Source: Selenomonas sp. oral taxon 920 (GTDB lineage: Bacteria; Bacillota; Negativicutes; Selenomonadales; Selenomonadaceae). Taken from it: DNA of 64,000 nt. This document shows, piece by piece, positions 1 to 10,300 of this stretch. The DNA lies in the NCBI RefSeq assembly GCF_001717585.1, contig NZ_CP017042.1, positions 471,501 to 535,500 of the forward strand, given 5' to 3'. How positions within the stretch are numbered: position 1 is the first letter of the stretch; each line of letters opens with the position of its first letter. The notes under the pieces were generated by a model. It was not told where the DNA came from and made no database searches. It saw only the letters and a list, made by a program, of their open reading frames with translations. Both the position numbers and the translations under genes were made by a program.

Positions 1-1
1 C

Positions 2-343
2 GCGCATATTGATTACATCGCGCGCAATTCCACGTTTGACAATCCAGAGATCTCCTATGGTGAATTTTCGGACGAGATCGATGCCGTTCTGCGCGCTCTC
101 ATTGAGACAGATACAGCCATCGAGATCAATACGCGCCGTCTCGGCACGCCGCGCGGCATTAAGGAGCTTGCGCCCATCTACCGCCGCTACCGTGAACTCG
201 GCGGACGCTATGTCACCATCGGCTCGGATGCCCATGTCCCCGATGGGGTCGGCCGAAACTATCACCGGGCACGTGAGCTTGCCTGCGCTTTTGATCTACA
301 GATTGTTGCGTTCCGTGAGCGGAAGATGCAGACTTGTGAGTAA
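2..343 (+). CDS. PHP-domain phosphatase (histidinol-phosphatase-like), C-terminal part
   Basis: This is the last 113 codons of a gene that enters from the left edge; it is open from base 2 and stops with TAA at 341-343. The end of the protein carries IGSDAHVPDGVG, the conserved metal-binding SDAH motif near the C-terminus of PHP-family phosphoesterases. EINTRRLGTPRG upstream also resembles the HisJ/HisK histidinol-phosphatase group, which dephosphorylates histidinol phosphate in histidine synthesis. The N-terminal metal ligands lie outside the window, so other PHP hydrolases cannot be excluded. Codon use is GC-rich like the genes at the far right of the window. The gene ends 42 bases before a promoter and is probably not co-transcribed with the next one. 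Confidence 0.75.
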   Translation, partial: AHIDYIARNSTFDNPEISYGEFSDEIDAVLRALIETDTAIEINTRRLGTPRGIKELAPIYRRYRELGGRYVTIGSDAHVPDGVGRNYHRARELACAFDLQIVAFRERKMQTCE

Positions 344-385
344 AATACAGCGAATTTATCGACCTTGTATGCACGTTTTTATGCG

Positions 386-414
386 TTGCCTCTCCTCTCG
401 TTTCCTGCTATAAT
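386..414 (+). promoter_or_regulatory. Likely sigma-A promoter for the AEC permease
   Basis: TTGCCT (386-391) and a perfect TATAAT (409-414) are separated by 17 bases, in the only gap ahead of the permease gene. The start codon follows about 30 bases after the -10 box. The spacing and the consensus -10 are seen directly; promoter activity is inferred. Confidence 0.55.
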
Positions 415-443
415 GCAGGGGATGGATGGGGAGGCGCTTTTAT

Positions 444-1385
444 ATGCTTAGCAATTTTTTCGTTGCGCTCGGTGGTGTTGTTCCCCTTTTCTGTCTCATG
501 GCGGTCGGCGTATTTGTGAAGCGCTCGCGCCTTCTCAGTGAGGAAGAACTCCTGCATATGAACCGTATGGTCTTCCGCGTGTTCTTCTTTTTCATGATGT
601 TCTACAACATCTACATCTCCGATCCGGGGACGGCATTTCAGCCGCTGCTCATGCTCTTCGGTGCGGGCGGCGTGCTGCTCACAGCACTCGTCTTTACGGG
701 CGTTGTCTGCCGCATTGAGCCGGACAATGCGCGGCGCGGTCCGATGATCCAGGCGGTCTTTCGCGGCAATTATGTCCTCATGGGCATCCCGCTCGTCAGC
801 AACATCTTCGGCGATGCGGCGATTGCGGTTCCAACCATGATGATTGCGGTCATCGTTCCGCTCTACAATGTACTCGGCGTGCTCGTGCTCGAGACCTTTC
901 GCGGCGGACGGTTCGACCTCCTGCCGATCCTGCGCAGCGTACTTATGAACCCCATGATCCTGGGAGCGATTGCGGGTGCGCTGTGCCGCCTTGTGCAGCT
1001 GCCGATTCCTGCGCCCGTGCTGAAGCCAGTTGCGCAGATTGCGGCGGCGACCACGCCCGTCGCACTTATCATCCTCGGTGCATCCTTTCACGGTGGGAGC
1101 TATCAGGCGCATTTGCGCCAACTCGTCTTTTCGGTTGCCTCACGTCTCGTCATTGTACCCGCCATCGTGCTTCCACTTGCGATCGCCCTTGGCTTTCGTA
1201 ATGTCGAGCTTGTGACGCTCATTGCCGTGTTTGCCACACCCTGCGCCGTTGCCGGCTTCGCCATGGCGCAGCAGATGCAGGCGGACGCGGAGCTGGCGGG
1301 CAACTGCGTCGTCTACAGCAGCGCCCTCGCCTGTTTTACAATTTTCGGATGGGTGTTTTTGCTCAAGATGTTGGAGTTCTTCTAA
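444..1385 (+). CDS. AEC-family (auxin efflux carrier) permease
   Basis: This is a 313-residue integral membrane protein with about ten hydrophobic segments and the two-half arrangement of the AEC/BART transporter superfamily. Members export or import small organic anions such as malate; the substrate cannot be read from the sequence. The N-terminal stretch FVALGGVVPLFCLMAVGVF and the late segment IAVFATPCAVAGFAMAQQM fit the family, in which half-repeats contain broken helices with small residues. I chose ATG 444 because GGGGAGG lies 9 bases upstream; an in-frame ATG at 426 has no ribosome site. It stands between the phosphatase and the glycan locus, 48 bases from wbaP, and is probably unrelated to glycan synthesis. 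GC-rich, host-like composition. Confidence 0.8.
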   Translation: MLSNFFVALGGVVPLFCLMAVGVFVKRSRLLSEEELLHMNRMVFRVFFFFMMFYNIYISDPGTAFQPLLMLFGAGGVLLTALVFTGVVCRIEPDNARRGPMIQAVFRGNYVLMGIPLVSNIFGDAAIAVPTMMIAVIVPLYNVLGVLVLETFRGGRFDLLPILRSVLMNPMILGAIAGALCRLVQLPIPAPVLKPVAQIAAATTPVALIILGASFHGGSYQAHLRQLVFSVASRLVIVPAIVLPLAIALGFRNVELVTLIAVFATPCAVAGFAMAQQMQADAELAGNCVVYSSALACFTIFGWVFLLKMLEFF

Positions 1386-1433
1386 TCAGCTAGTTTATGT
1401 AACATCAGACATAAAAAGGAGGGGAGTGCATCT

Positions 1434-2873
1434 ATGCAAACGAGATCGCAGATGTCGGCTCGCATGCGCAGAGTATGTGCTCCACTCCTTTTTATGCTCT
1501 TTGATTATCTTGCCATCCTGTTTGCGGAGAAAATGGCGTTCGAACTGCACGAGATTTACGGGATGCTTGTGGGACGCACCTTCCATGTACCCGTTCCCTA
1601 TCTTGTCTTTTGGATACCGCTCGTATTCATTGCCTTTCTGTGGGGGATGCAGACCTATACGAAGATGCAGCCCATTCTGGAGACCGTGCGCAAGATTTTC
1701 TATGCTGTACTCTATGCGATGATTGCGTGTATTCTGGTGCTTTACTTCATGCAGGCAGGACTTCTCGCATCGCGTCTCTATGTCATCCTTTTCGGCGTTC
1801 TCGTCCTCTTTAGCATCTATGCCGCACGTTACATCCTGCTGAAACTCCTGAAAACAACGCACACCCTGACCAAGCCCGTCATCTTGATCGGCGCGGGCAG
1901 GACTGCGGAACAGGTGCTGGGCTTTTTCGACGGAGATCTCGGTTACCGCTATGAGGTCATCGGCATCCTCGACGACCACCCGATCTCCAAGACCCTGCCG
2001 CAGCAATTCCAGCTGATGGGTACGCTGGCGGACGCTGAGACGATCATCCGCGACTCCGGTGTCGATACGGTCATCATCACAGCGCCTGGCTTGGAAAAAC
2101 AGAAAATACAGTGCTTATTGGAAGATATACAACCGTATGTGCGGGATATTTCTTTTGTCCCTGATTTAGTGGGAATTCCACTTTATAATGTTGAAGCACA
2201 AACGCTGTTCAGTGAACAAATTATGTTGCTGTCGCTCCGTAATAATTTGGCACGGCGGAGAAACCGGTTGTATAAGCGTTTTTTTGATATCATTGTGGGA
2301 GGATTGTTGTGCATTGCCCTTCTTCCCATCATTCTCTTGATTTCCATCTGCATCAAAATTGATTCCAGAGGTGCAGTATTTTTTAATGCAGAACGCATCG
2401 GGAAAGATGAAAAAATATTTACCTGCTATAAATTTCGCTCGATGCATTTAAACGCAGATGCTATTTTGGAACAGTATCTGCGTGAGAATCCCGCTGCGCA
2501 GATGGAATGGAACACATTTGCCAAGCTCAAGGGCTATGATCCGCGCGTGACTAAGGTGGGGCGGTGGATTCGTAAGTATAGTCTGGATGAATTGCCGCAG
2601 ATCTTCAATGTCGTTCGGGGCAATATGAGCCTCGTAGGTCCGCGTCCCTATCTGCCGCGGGAAAAGGATGATATCGGTGAGTATGTTTCCACAATCACAC
2701 TGACCGTTCCGGGGATTACTGGCTTTTGGCAGACAAGCGGCAGAAACGATGTGAGTTTTGCGGGGCGCGTTGCAATGGATACGTGGTATGTACGAAATTG
2801 GTCAATTTGGCTTGATCTGGCGTATCTGTTTAAGACGGCGAAGATTGTATTTACGGGAAAAGGAGCATATTAG
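1434..2873 (+). CDS. wbaP: Undecaprenyl-phosphate sugar phosphotransferase, WbaP-like (initiating transferase)
   Basis: This 479-residue membrane enzyme is predicted to transfer a hexose-1-phosphate from a UDP-sugar to undecaprenyl phosphate, the first step of lipid-linked glycan assembly. The N-terminal third has several transmembrane helices, followed by a Rossmann-like CoA-binding-type domain ([13 protein letters not shown]) and then the bacterial sugar transferase domain from about residue 280. That domain has a re-entrant hydrophobic helix, KFRSM near 333, [21 protein letters not shown] near 385-405 and [16 protein letters not shown]. The length and the GRNDVSF motif match WbaP rather than the short PglC type. 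A strong AAGGAGGGG lies 9 bases before ATG 1434. Composition drops sharply from GC-rich to AT-rich near base 2100, inside the gene, suggesting recombination. Confidence 0.85.
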   Translation: MQTRSQMSARMRRVCAPLLFMLFDYLAILFAEKMAFELHEIYGMLVGRTFHVPVPYLVFWIPLVFIAFLWGMQTYTKMQPILETVRKIFYAVLYAMIACILVLYFMQAGLLASRLYVILFGVLVLFSIYAARYILLKLLKTTHTLTKPVILIGAGRTAEQVLGFFDGDLGYRYEVIGILDDHPISKTLPQQFQLMGTLADAETIIRDSGVDTVIITAPGLEKQKIQCLLEDIQPYVRDISFVPDLVGIPLYNVEAQTLFSEQIMLLSLRNNLARRRNRLYKRFFDIIVGGLLCIALLPIILLISICIKIDSRGAVFFNAERIGKDEKIFTCYKFRSMHLNADAILEQYLRENPAAQMEWNTFAKLKGYDPRVTKVGRWIRKYSLDELPQIFNVVRGNMSLVGPRPYLPREKDDIGEYVSTITLTVPGITGFWQTSGRNDVSFAGRVAMDTWYVRNWSIWLDLAYLFKTAKIVFTGKGAY

Positions 2874-2911
2874 AAAATAAAATCTGTGGGGGCTCGGAGC
2901 GTGATATTTGT

Positions 2912-3667
2912 ATGAACATTACAGTCATTACTTCTGTGTATAATGGTGAAGATACAATAAAGAAAACAATTGAGTCCGTCTTGGCACAGAAAGTGAAACC
3001 ATATGAATACCTCATTGTTGACGGTTTATCTTCTGATCATACCGTAGAAATTGCAGAATCTTATCGTGAAGCCTTTGAAAATAGGGGAATAATATACAAC
3101 ATTGTTTCGGAAAAAGATAGTGGAATATACGACGCGTTCAATAAAGGTGTGCGCCTTGCAAAAGGGGAGTATATTGCTTTCTTGAATGCGGACGATTGGT
3201 ATACGCCGACTGCTCTTAAGACAGTACAGGAAACGTACGCTAAGACACCTTTTGATTTCGCGTATGGTACGATTCAATATATGGGCACAAAGGGGGCAAT
3301 CCTGAAAAAGAAATCACGCCTAGACAGTTTTGTATCCAGCAGGAATTGGAATCATCCCAGCAGCTTTGTTAAAAAGAATCTTTACTTGGATGCGCCATTT
3401 GATCTTCAGTTTAAAGCATATGCTGATTTTGATTGGTTCTTAAAGGTTCGAAAACGCCCTATTAAAATTGTTATCTTTCCAGAGAATGAAGTTATTGCTC
3501 ATTTTCAAGCCGGCGGAACAAGCATCAATGCCGATTTTTCAAAAATGATGCAGCGCGCCTCAGAGAAGGCTTATGCTTATCGAAGAAATGGATACAGCAG
3601 GATCTATTTCTTTGAAGCATATGGGTGGGAGTTCGTGAAATACCTTTTTTCTGTTATTTTTACATGA
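2912..3667 (+). CDS. Family 2 glycosyltransferase
   Basis: This 251-residue GT-A fold transferase opens with ITVITSVYNGEDTIKKTIES and continues with YLIVDGLSSDHT, the nucleotide-binding half of GT2 enzymes. The metal-binding DXD is in FLNADDWY near residue 95. The relation is closest to WcaE/WcaA-type colanic-acid glycosyltransferases (SEKDSGIYDAFNKGV is typical of that group). It should add one sugar to the lipid-linked glycan at the inner face of the membrane; donor and acceptor are unknown. It is 38 bases after wbaP and 34 bases before the next transferase, so they are co-transcribed. AT-rich compared with flanking housekeeping genes, which suits a horizontally exchanged glycan gene. Confidence 0.85.
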   Translation: MNITVITSVYNGEDTIKKTIESVLAQKVKPYEYLIVDGLSSDHTVEIAESYREAFENRGIIYNIVSEKDSGIYDAFNKGVRLAKGEYIAFLNADDWYTPTALKTVQETYAKTPFDFAYGTIQYMGTKGAILKKKSRLDSFVSSRNWNHPSSFVKKNLYLDAPFDLQFKAYADFDWFLKVRKRPIKIVIFPENEVIAHFQAGGTSINADFSKMMQRASEKAYAYRRNGYSRIYFFEAYGWEFVKYLFSVIFT

Positions 3668-3701
3668 TTCATAGAATGTTGTATTTGGGAGATTAGGACA
3701 T

Positions 3702-4703
3702 ATGCCTGATGTAAGCCTGTACAGAAAAGTGTTATTTCTTGAAACGAGAAATTTTGGCGATGCGATTATAAAGAGCACGTTGATCTCTCAGTATGGTGCA
3801 GGACATCCGGAGCAGCGGGTCGATCTTTGGGCAAAGAAGCAGTTTGCAGGTATATTTTCAAGAAATACACGAATCAATAAATTTTATACCTCCGGATTTC
3901 CCATCGCCGGGATGAAGTCATGGAATATCATCACACTTGCGAGAACGATATGGACACTTCGTAAGGAACGTTATGACCTTGCAATTGATACAATGGGAGA
4001 TTTTCGCGAGAGATTGCTCCTGTGGTTGGCTCATCCGAAAAGGATAATCAGTATTGAGCGAGAGCAGGGGCATCCCTTCAATCACCTGATTCGCCGAGGT
4101 TTATCGTTCCTTGTTGAGCCTGTCGTCATACCGAAGGATATGGTAAATGTCTATATCCAACTTGCATATTTACTAAAGTATTTAGATGTTCAAAAATGGA
4201 CGCAGGAACCCAACGGGCTATGTGCTTCCCCTCCAATTATTGGAATACATCCTTTTGCCAGTCAGAAATGCAGATTATGGGAGTGGGAAAAATGGAATAG
4301 ATTGTATAGATTATTGCTTGAAAAAGGCTGTGTTGTACAATTCTTTTGTTCCCCCGCAGAACGAGCAATTCTCGAAGAAAATATCGAGATTGATCAGAGT
4401 TCCAATATCATTGCGGGAGATCTGCAATTTTTTTTAGAAGAGCTTCGGCACATTGATTTGCTTATTTGTTTGGATAGTTTCGCTGTTCACGCTTCTTACA
4501 GTTTAGGCGTCCGCAGTATAATGTTGAATGGGGCTAATGATTTTCATATTTGGCAGACGCCTCTCAGCAGCGTTGTGACAGGAAAATTTGATTGTGAATA
4601 TTGGCCATGTTACAATAAACCGAAGTGTACGGATTATAGGTGTATTCGCAGCATCAATGCAGAGGATGTGGCACAGCTTGCCTATACGCTTTTATGTAGA
4701 TAA
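3702..4703 (+). CDS. Family 9 glycosyltransferase (heptosyltransferase-like)
   Basis: This 333-residue protein looks like a GT-B fold GT9 family member, the family of ADP-heptose:LPS heptosyltransferases. Seen are an N-terminal FLETRNFGDAIIKSTLI, where GDAI replaces the usual GD-in-loop, and a C-terminal nucleotide-binding half with IGIHPFASQKCRLWEWEKW and DLLICLDSFAVHASYSLG, equivalent to the heptosyltransferase D-S-x-x-H-A signature. The second half lacks the GTT run common in LPS heptosyltransferases, so the donor may differ. It sits between GT2 and GT4 family transferases in a run with short gaps. It probably adds a heptose or a related sugar; the assignment to GT9 is fairly sure, the substrate unknown. 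Confidence 0.75.
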   Translation: MPDVSLYRKVLFLETRNFGDAIIKSTLISQYGAGHPEQRVDLWAKKQFAGIFSRNTRINKFYTSGFPIAGMKSWNIITLARTIWTLRKERYDLAIDTMGDFRERLLLWLAHPKRIISIEREQGHPFNHLIRRGLSFLVEPVVIPKDMVNVYIQLAYLLKYLDVQKWTQEPNGLCASPPIIGIHPFASQKCRLWEWEKWNRLYRLLLEKGCVVQFFCSPAERAILEENIEIDQSSNIIAGDLQFFLEELRHIDLLICLDSFAVHASYSLGVRSIMLNGANDFHIWQTPLSSVVTGKFDCEYWPCYNKPKCTDYRCIRSINAEDVAQLAYTLLCR

Positions 4704-4738
4704 TGTCTGAGAAAATACTGCGTTTAAGGAAGGATTAA

Positions 4739-5926
4739 ATGAAAACTGTCCTGCAAATTATGACGCGAAAAAATTACCCGATTTCGGATGGCGGTCAGAA
4801 GTGCATTGCAATGCACAGCCGTATTTTGAAGTTTTTAGGTGCGGATTTGCATGGCGTCATGGGAAATGTCGAAGATCCGTGCGAGGATTGGCATGAGCAT
4901 ATGACAGAATTCTCCAATCTGCTTATATTTCAAAGATGCCATGCGAGCGTAAGAAAAGCGCCTTTTCGAGCCATAGCGGACTATATATTTTCAGGGAAGC
5001 CAAGAAATGCGCAGGTCTTGGCTTCCGAAGAAAATAAAAAGCAGGTGATGGATTATATTGCGCAGAATCAAATCGAAACTGTCCTGTTAGAGTCTCCTTA
5101 TGCCGGGGAATACATTGATTATGACCGCTTAAAGGCCAAGAATATACGCATCATCACGTTTGCGCATAATGTAGAATATGAATTTCAAAAAGATGTGCTG
5201 TCTAAGTTTGGCTTTTTATCAAAGTTGGAAATAAACCGTACCTACCACTATGAGAAAGTGAATTTAAGGAAAGCCGATCGGGTTATTTCTATTTCTCCTG
5301 CTGATTATCATCTTTTGCAAAAAGAGTTTCAATTGGACAATATTGTATATATGCCGACGCCTTACCTTCGCTCAGAGCATAGATGGTATGATACGAACAG
5401 TGAATATATTGTATTTAACGGCACGCTGGATTTTTATCCAAATTATTACAGCATGAAGCACTTTGTATCGTCGGTGTTTTATCCATTTGTCGAAAGGCAT
5501 CCGGACATAAAACTTCTCATTACTGGAAAAAATCAGGAATCGGTTCAGAAGGAATTTCGGCATAAAAATATCGAATTTACAGGATTTCTTGCGGAAGAGG
5601 AACTGTATCGTCTTATGCAGAATTGCTTGTTCCTTGTTTCCCCGGTTATAAAAGGATCCGGGACAAAAATGAAATTGGTTCAGGGCCTTTCCATGGGAAT
5701 TCCAATCATTGCTTCCACGCATTGTTTTGACGGTGTTCCCTTTGATGAGAAACAGCCTGTTCCATATTTCGTAGCGGATACGAAAGAGGATTATATTCGC
5801 TGTATGGAATGCTTGTTGTCACATCGCGGGGAACGCGAACAATTGTCTGCAAATGCAGACATTTTTTTCAAGGAGCAATACGATTATCGGTACAACAAAA
5901 AAAGATGGCAGGAATTGCTCTTTTGA
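4739..5926 (+). CDS. Family 4-type glycosyltransferase
   Basis: This 395-residue GT-B transferase has an N-terminal acceptor domain with MTRKNYPISDGGQKCI and a C-terminal donor domain starting near FNGTLDFYPNYYSMKHF. The GT4 signature is VSPVIKGSGTKMKLVQGLSM (about residue 300), in which the glutamate usually found as EXXXXXXXE is not obvious and a lysine-rich GSGTKMK loop is present, as in GT4 proteins of the exosortase and glycan-cluster type. It has a good AAGGAAGGA ribosome site before ATG 4739. The gene is 35 bases after the GT9 gene and clearly in the same transcript. The sugar and linkage are unknown. AT-rich. Confidence 0.8.
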   Translation: MKTVLQIMTRKNYPISDGGQKCIAMHSRILKFLGADLHGVMGNVEDPCEDWHEHMTEFSNLLIFQRCHASVRKAPFRAIADYIFSGKPRNAQVLASEENKKQVMDYIAQNQIETVLLESPYAGEYIDYDRLKAKNIRIITFAHNVEYEFQKDVLSKFGFLSKLEINRTYHYEKVNLRKADRVISISPADYHLLQKEFQLDNIVYMPTPYLRSEHRWYDTNSEYIVFNGTLDFYPNYYSMKHFVSSVFYPFVERHPDIKLLITGKNQESVQKEFRHKNIEFTGFLAEEELYRLMQNCLFLVSPVIKGSGTKMKLVQGLSMGIPIIASTHCFDGVPFDEKQPVPYFVADTKEDYIRCMECLLSHRGEREQLSANADIFFKEQYDYRYNKKRWQELLF

Positions 5927-6003
5927 CAGTTGGATTTAAATGTTTGGATGTGTTTCTGTGAACTAGAGACTCTTATATTTGTGTCAAAAGGAGAAGGTTT
6001 ATT

Positions 6004-6870
6004 TTGAAGCAGTTACCCAAAATAACGATTCTTACAGCATCGTATAATGCAGCTGCAACGATTGAACAGACGATAGTAAGTGTTGTTTATCAGGATTATC
6101 CCAATCTTGAATACATCATAATTGATGGGGGCTCTACAGATGGAACGATTGATATTTTAAAGAAGTACGAAAAAGATGGACTGCGTTGGATTAGCGAACC
6201 GGATCGTGGGCTTTATGATGCGCTGAATAAAGGTGTTGGTATGGCATCGGGAGAGTATATAGAGGTTCTAGGCGGGGATGACGCGCTCGTGGATCAAAAT
6301 ATTATTTCTCGTATTGTGCATCAAATTGAATTGAATACGGATATCCTATGTGGTCAAGCATGGTGCGTAGATGAGAAGAGCAGTATGCAATTTCCGTATT
6401 TTAATGAGATGGCGCGAAATAAGGAGACATACCAAGGTGGAATGGTTCCCCATGCAGCGATGTTTGCTCGCAAGGAATTACTTCTGCAGCATCCTTTTGA
6501 TATAAATTATCGTATTGCAGCAGATTATAAATTTTTTTTGCAGTGTTATTATGATGAAATGGTGCGAATACAATATAGTGATGAAATGGTCGCCTTTTTT
6601 TCGATAGCAGGCATAAGTTCCGATATGCAGGCCTGCCACAAAGAAGATAATAGGATTTATGAAGAGTTGGGATTGCCTTTTCATTCACCGAATGATATGC
6701 TTGCTCGGCCTATAAAGCGCAGGATGAAGAAGGCGCTTGCAGCAGTAGGCCTTTTCCCCATTGCTAAACGTCTCTGGATTCCTGTTCGGCGATTTCTTAA
6801 CACGCATATCCGGTGGCAGAAACATCAATGTACAAATCCAATTTGTCGTTGGTGCGGACGTGTTGAATGA
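6004..6870 (+). CDS. Family 2 glycosyltransferase (TTG start)
   Basis: This 288-residue GT-A enzyme begins [18 protein letters not shown] and has [19 protein letters not shown] and a GGDDALVD segment that provides the metal-binding acidic motif near residue 95. [15 protein letters not shown] places it with WcaA/WcaE-like transferases, as for the first GT2 in this locus, although the two are clearly diverged. The start is a TTG at 6004 because AAAAGGAGAAGG lies just upstream and no in-frame ATG precedes the conserved first strand. The C-terminal 50 residues are basic and may touch the membrane. It ends 32 bases before gmd, at the boundary from AT-rich to GC-rich sequence. Confidence 0.82.
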   Translation: MKQLPKITILTASYNAAATIEQTIVSVVYQDYPNLEYIIIDGGSTDGTIDILKKYEKDGLRWISEPDRGLYDALNKGVGMASGEYIEVLGGDDALVDQNIISRIVHQIELNTDILCGQAWCVDEKSSMQFPYFNEMARNKETYQGGMVPHAAMFARKELLLQHPFDINYRIAADYKFFLQCYYDEMVRIQYSDEMVAFFSIAGISSDMQACHKEDNRIYEELGLPFHSPNDMLARPIKRRMKKALAAVGLFPIAKRLWIPVRRFLNTHIRWQKHQCTNPICRWCGRVE

Positions 6871-6902
6871 GTTTTATGTATATAGGCAGACAGGAGAATC
6901 AC

Positions 6903-7934
6903 ATGAAAAAAGCATTGATTACAGGAATTACGGGGCAGGACGGTTCGTATTTGTCCGAGCTTCTGCTCGCAAAGGGCTATGAGGTACACGGTATCATTCG
7001 TCGGCATAGCACGCCATGCATGGAGCGGATCGATCATCTCCTGTCTGATGTTCAGTATGATGGGCGGCTCTTTCTCCACTACGGTGACCTGACGGATTCG
7101 AGCAATGCACATGCACTCATTCGTGAGATTCAGCCGGATGAGGTCTATAACCTCGCAGCGCAGTCCCATGTGGCGGTTTCGTTCGAGGTGCCGGAGTATA
7201 CGGCAGAGGCGACGGGTGTCGGGACGATCCGCCTTTTGGAGGCGGTGCGACAGAGCGACTTGCCGATCCGTTTCTATCAGGCATCGACATCGGAGCTCTT
7301 CGGTGGGCTTCCGGATACGGCGCCGCAGAGTGAGACAACGCCGTTCTATCCGAAATCACCTTATGGAGCGGCAAAGCTCTACAGCTTCTGGATTACGAAG
7401 AACTACCGCGAATCCTACGATATGTTCGCAGTGAACGGGATTCTCTTTAACCACGAGTCACCGCGCCGTGGGGAGACCTTTGTCACGCGCAAGATCACGC
7501 TTGCTGTTGCCCGTATCCTTGCAGGGAAGCAGGAAAAACTTTCGCTCGGGAATCTGGCTGCAAAGCGCGACTGGGGCTTTGCAGGCGACTATGTTGAGGG
7601 CATGTGGCGGATGCTTCAGCAGGATATGCCGGATGACTATGTGCTTGCGACGAATGAGACGCATACGGTGCGCGAATTTGCGGAGCTGTCCTTCCGTGCA
7701 GCAGGCATCGAGATTGAATGGCGAGGAAGCGGTGTTGGGGAGAAGGGCTATGACGCAGAAACGGGGCGTCTGCTCGTCGATGTCGATCCGCGTTATTTCC
7801 GTCCTGCCGAGGTGGAGCTTCTCTGGGGAAATCCGTCGAAGGCGGAACGAGAGCTTGGATGGCAGCGCAAGGTGTCTTTCGCTGACCTCGTCCGCATGAT
7901 GGTACAAGCGGATCGAGAGAAGTACGGACATTGA
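6903..7934 (+). CDS. gmd: GDP-mannose 4,6-dehydratase
   Basis: This 343-residue extended SDR enzyme converts GDP-D-mannose to GDP-4-dehydro-6-deoxy-D-mannose, the first step to GDP-L-fucose and GDP-D-rhamnose. Seen are the NADP-binding [16 protein letters not shown], the active-site ASTSELFG, and the YxxxK pair in [27 protein letters not shown] is diagnostic for Gmd. ATG 6903 follows AGGAGAATCAC; an upstream in-frame ATG at 6867 overlaps the previous stop but lacks a ribosome site. It is followed by manC and fcl, so the three make GDP-L-fucose from mannose-1-phosphate. The cassette is GC-rich and looks native or acquired as a unit distinct from the preceding transferases. Confidence 0.95.
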   Translation: MKKALITGITGQDGSYLSELLLAKGYEVHGIIRRHSTPCMERIDHLLSDVQYDGRLFLHYGDLTDSSNAHALIREIQPDEVYNLAAQSHVAVSFEVPEYTAEATGVGTIRLLEAVRQSDLPIRFYQASTSELFGGLPDTAPQSETTPFYPKSPYGAAKLYSFWITKNYRESYDMFAVNGILFNHESPRRGETFVTRKITLAVARILAGKQEKLSLGNLAAKRDWGFAGDYVEGMWRMLQQDMPDDYVLATNETHTVREFAELSFRAAGIEIEWRGSGVGEKGYDAETGRLLVDVDPRYFRPAEVELLWGNPSKAERELGWQRKVSFADLVRMMVQADREKYGH

Positions 7935-7958
7935 GATTCCTGTCGAAGGAGAACGTAT

Positions 7959-9281
7959 ATGCACATTGTCCTGCTTTCGGGCGGTTCGGGGAAACGGCTC
8001 TGGCCGCTGTCGAATGACATTCGTTCCAAGCAGTTCATTCCGCTTTTTCGACAGAATGACGGATCGCGGCATTCGATGGCACAACGTGTCTGCGAGCAGG
8101 TGCGCCATGCTATTCCGGATGCAAAGATCACGATCGCAACATCGAAGGCGCAGGTCTCGGCACTGCGCAGCCAGCTCGGTGATCTGGTCGATATCTCTGT
8201 CGAGCCGTGCCGCCGCGATACGTTTCCTGCGATTGCACTTGTCAGTGCCTACCTGCATGATGTGAAAGGCGTTGGGTGCGATGAAGCCGTCGCCGTCTGT
8301 CCGGTCGATCCCTATGTCGAGGACGGATATTTCTCCTCGGTTCACCGTTTGGCACAGCTTGCTGCAGACGGTGCGGCGAGTCTCATGCTTATGGGCATTG
8401 AACCTTCCTATCCGAGTGAGAAGTACGGCTACATCATGCCGCAGGACAAAGAGCCCGTGAGCCGCGTCCTCTCATTTCGCGAAAAACCCGATGAAGCTGC
8501 GGCAAAACGGTACATCGAGCAGGGGGCACTCTGGAACAGCGGCGTGTTTGCCTATCGTCTGGGCTATGTGCTAACGCGTGCGCATACGCTGCTTGGATGC
8601 GCGGACTATAAGTCACTGTTTTCGATCTATGACCGTCTTGAAAAGATCAGCTTTGACTATGCCGTTGTCGAGCGGGAGAAAAATATCGGCGTTCTGCGCT
8701 ATGCAGGGGCATGGAAGGATCTCGGGACGTGGAACACGCTGACGGAGATCATGGAGGAAGCCTCGCTCGGAGATGTCACGATGGATGAACGATGCCGCAG
8801 TACCCACGTTGTCAACGAACTGGATGTCCCGATTCTGGTGATGGGCGGGCAGGATCTCATTGTTGCGGCAAGTCCCGAGGGCATCCTTGTGGCGGATAAA
8901 GCAGCGTCGAGCCATATGAAGCCCTATGTTGAGCAGATCAGTCAGCCCGTTATGTTTGCCGAAAAATCGTGGGGGAGCTTCCGCATTATCGACGTGGAGG
9001 AAGGCAGCTTGACGATCAAGGTGACGTTGAATGCAGGACACGCGATGAATTACCACAGCCACGCGCGTCGCCGTGAGATCTGGACTGTCGTGAGCGGCAG
9101 CGGGACGGTTCTGCTCGATGGGAAGGAACGTGCCGTGGGCTCAGGGGATATCGTTGATATTCCTGTGGGGATGAAGCACAAGATCAGCGCAGAGGAGCAT
9201 ATGGTTGTAATCGAAGTTCAGATCGGCGAGGATATTGTAAAAGAGGATAAAATCAAGTGGTCGGAAGAGGTAGTACGATGA
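7959..9281 (+). CDS. manC: Mannose-1-phosphate guanylyltransferase / mannose-6-phosphate isomerase
   Basis: This 440-residue bifunctional-type enzyme has an N-terminal nucleotidyltransferase domain, with [15 protein letters not shown] and the substrate loop [20 protein letters not shown], and a C-terminal type II cupin domain with [16 protein letters not shown] and IPVGMKHKI. The first domain makes GDP-mannose from mannose-1-phosphate and GTP; the cupin domain is the phosphomannose isomerase part. At 440 residues it is slightly shorter than ManC/AlgA of enterobacteria and pseudomonads, but both domains look complete. It supplies GDP-mannose to the Gmd encoded just upstream, 24 bases away. No phosphomannomutase gene is in the window, so mannose-1-phosphate must come from elsewhere. 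The stop overlaps the fcl start as ATGA. Confidence 0.93.
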   Translation: MHIVLLSGGSGKRLWPLSNDIRSKQFIPLFRQNDGSRHSMAQRVCEQVRHAIPDAKITIATSKAQVSALRSQLGDLVDISVEPCRRDTFPAIALVSAYLHDVKGVGCDEAVAVCPVDPYVEDGYFSSVHRLAQLAADGAASLMLMGIEPSYPSEKYGYIMPQDKEPVSRVLSFREKPDEAAAKRYIEQGALWNSGVFAYRLGYVLTRAHTLLGCADYKSLFSIYDRLEKISFDYAVVEREKNIGVLRYAGAWKDLGTWNTLTEIMEEASLGDVTMDERCRSTHVVNELDVPILVMGGQDLIVAASPEGILVADKAASSHMKPYVEQISQPVMFAEKSWGSFRIIDVEEGSLTIKVTLNAGHAMNYHSHARRREIWTVVSGSGTVLLDGKERAVGSGDIVDIPVGMKHKISAEEHMVVIEVQIGEDIVKEDKIKWSEEVVR

Positions 9282-10222
9282 TGGAAAAGGATGCAAAGAT
9301 CTACGTGGCGGGGCATCGCGGCATGGTTGGCTCTGCCATCTGCCGAGAGCTTGAGCGGCAGGGATATACGAACATCATAACGCGCACGCACGCGCAGCTT
9401 GACCTTTGCCGGCAGGATGCTGTCGAGACTTTTTTTGCGGAGGAAAAGCCATCGTATGTTTTTCTGGCGGCGGCAAAGGTCGGCGGAATACAGGCAAATT
9501 CGGAAGCTCCCGCCGACTTTATGTATCAAAACATGATGCTCGAGATGAATGTCATCCATGCCGCTTGGGAGAATGGATGCAAGAAACTCGAATTCCTCGG
9601 ATCTTCCTGCATCTATCCGCGTCTCGCCCCGCAGCCGATGAAGGAGGACTGCCTGCTGACATCGGCACTGGAGGAGACGAACGAGGCATATGCGCTTGCA
9701 AAGATCGCGGGGCTGAAATACTGTGCGTATCTGAACAAACAGTACACAGCGGACTATATCTCAGTCATGCCGACGAATCTCTACGGCCCGAACGACAACT
9801 ACCATCCGGAGCACAGTCACGTTCTTCCCGCACTGATCCGACGGTTTCACGAGGCGAAAGAAGCGGGCGCGCCGTCCGTGACCTGTTGGGGCGACGGCTC
9901 ACCGCTGCGCGAGTTCCTCTATGTCGACGATCTTGCAAACCTCTGTGTTTTCTTGATGAATCACTACAGCGGAGACGAGACGGTCAATGCGGGGAGCGGC
10001 AAGGAAATCTCGATCCGCAAACTCGCGGAGATGGTTGCACGTGTGGTGGACTATCGCGGAGAGATTCTGTGGGATACAACGAAGCCGAACGGAACGCCGC
10101 GCAAGCTACTCGATGTCTCCAAGGCGGCAGCGCTCGGTTGGCAGTACACAACAGAACTCGAGGACGGGATTCGACTTGCATACGAGGATTTTTTGAACAA
10201 CCCAGTGCGTGCGGAACGGTAA
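9278..10222 (+). CDS. fcl: GDP-L-fucose synthase
   Basis: This 314-residue SDR epimerase-reductase turns GDP-4-dehydro-6-deoxy-D-mannose into GDP-L-fucose with NADPH. Seen are [20 protein letters not shown] at the N-terminus, [20 protein letters not shown] around the active-site Ser/Cys, and [12 protein letters not shown] for the catalytic Tyr and Lys. [19 protein letters not shown] is typical of Fcl. ATG 9278 overlaps the manC stop and has GGAAGAGG 8 bases ahead; ATG 9281 is an alternative. The tight coupling with gmd and manC supports a fucose-containing glycan. A promoter follows about 50 bases after its stop. Confidence 0.94.
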   Translation: MMEKDAKIYVAGHRGMVGSAICRELERQGYTNIITRTHAQLDLCRQDAVETFFAEEKPSYVFLAAAKVGGIQANSEAPADFMYQNMMLEMNVIHAAWENGCKKLEFLGSSCIYPRLAPQPMKEDCLLTSALEETNEAYALAKIAGLKYCAYLNKQYTADYISVMPTNLYGPNDNYHPEHSHVLPALIRRFHEAKEAGAPSVTCWGDGSPLREFLYVDDLANLCVFLMNHYSGDETVNAGSGKEISIRKLAEMVARVVDYRGEILWDTTKPNGTPRKLLDVSKAAALGWQYTTELEDGIRLAYEDFLNNPVRAER

Positions 10223-10271
10223 GTGGATTGATGAAGCAAATGCTTCTATTGCAGCGACGTTAAGGCATATA

Positions 10272-10300
10272 TTGACAGTCTACCTGCTTACATCTATACT
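10272..10300 (+). promoter_or_regulatory. Strong consensus sigma-A promoter inside the glycan locus
   Basis: A perfect TTGACA (10272-10277) and TATACT (10295-10300) are separated by exactly 17 bases in the 163-base gap after fcl. It would start transcription near 10307 and drive the ABC flippase and the Pse block. An inverted repeat, CTACCTG (10280-10286) and CAGGTAG (10310-10316), lies across the spacer and start site, followed by CTTTTTATT. This could be an operator with half-site centres 30 bases apart, or a weak terminator hairpin. The boxes are seen directly; their use is inferred. Confidence 0.7.
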
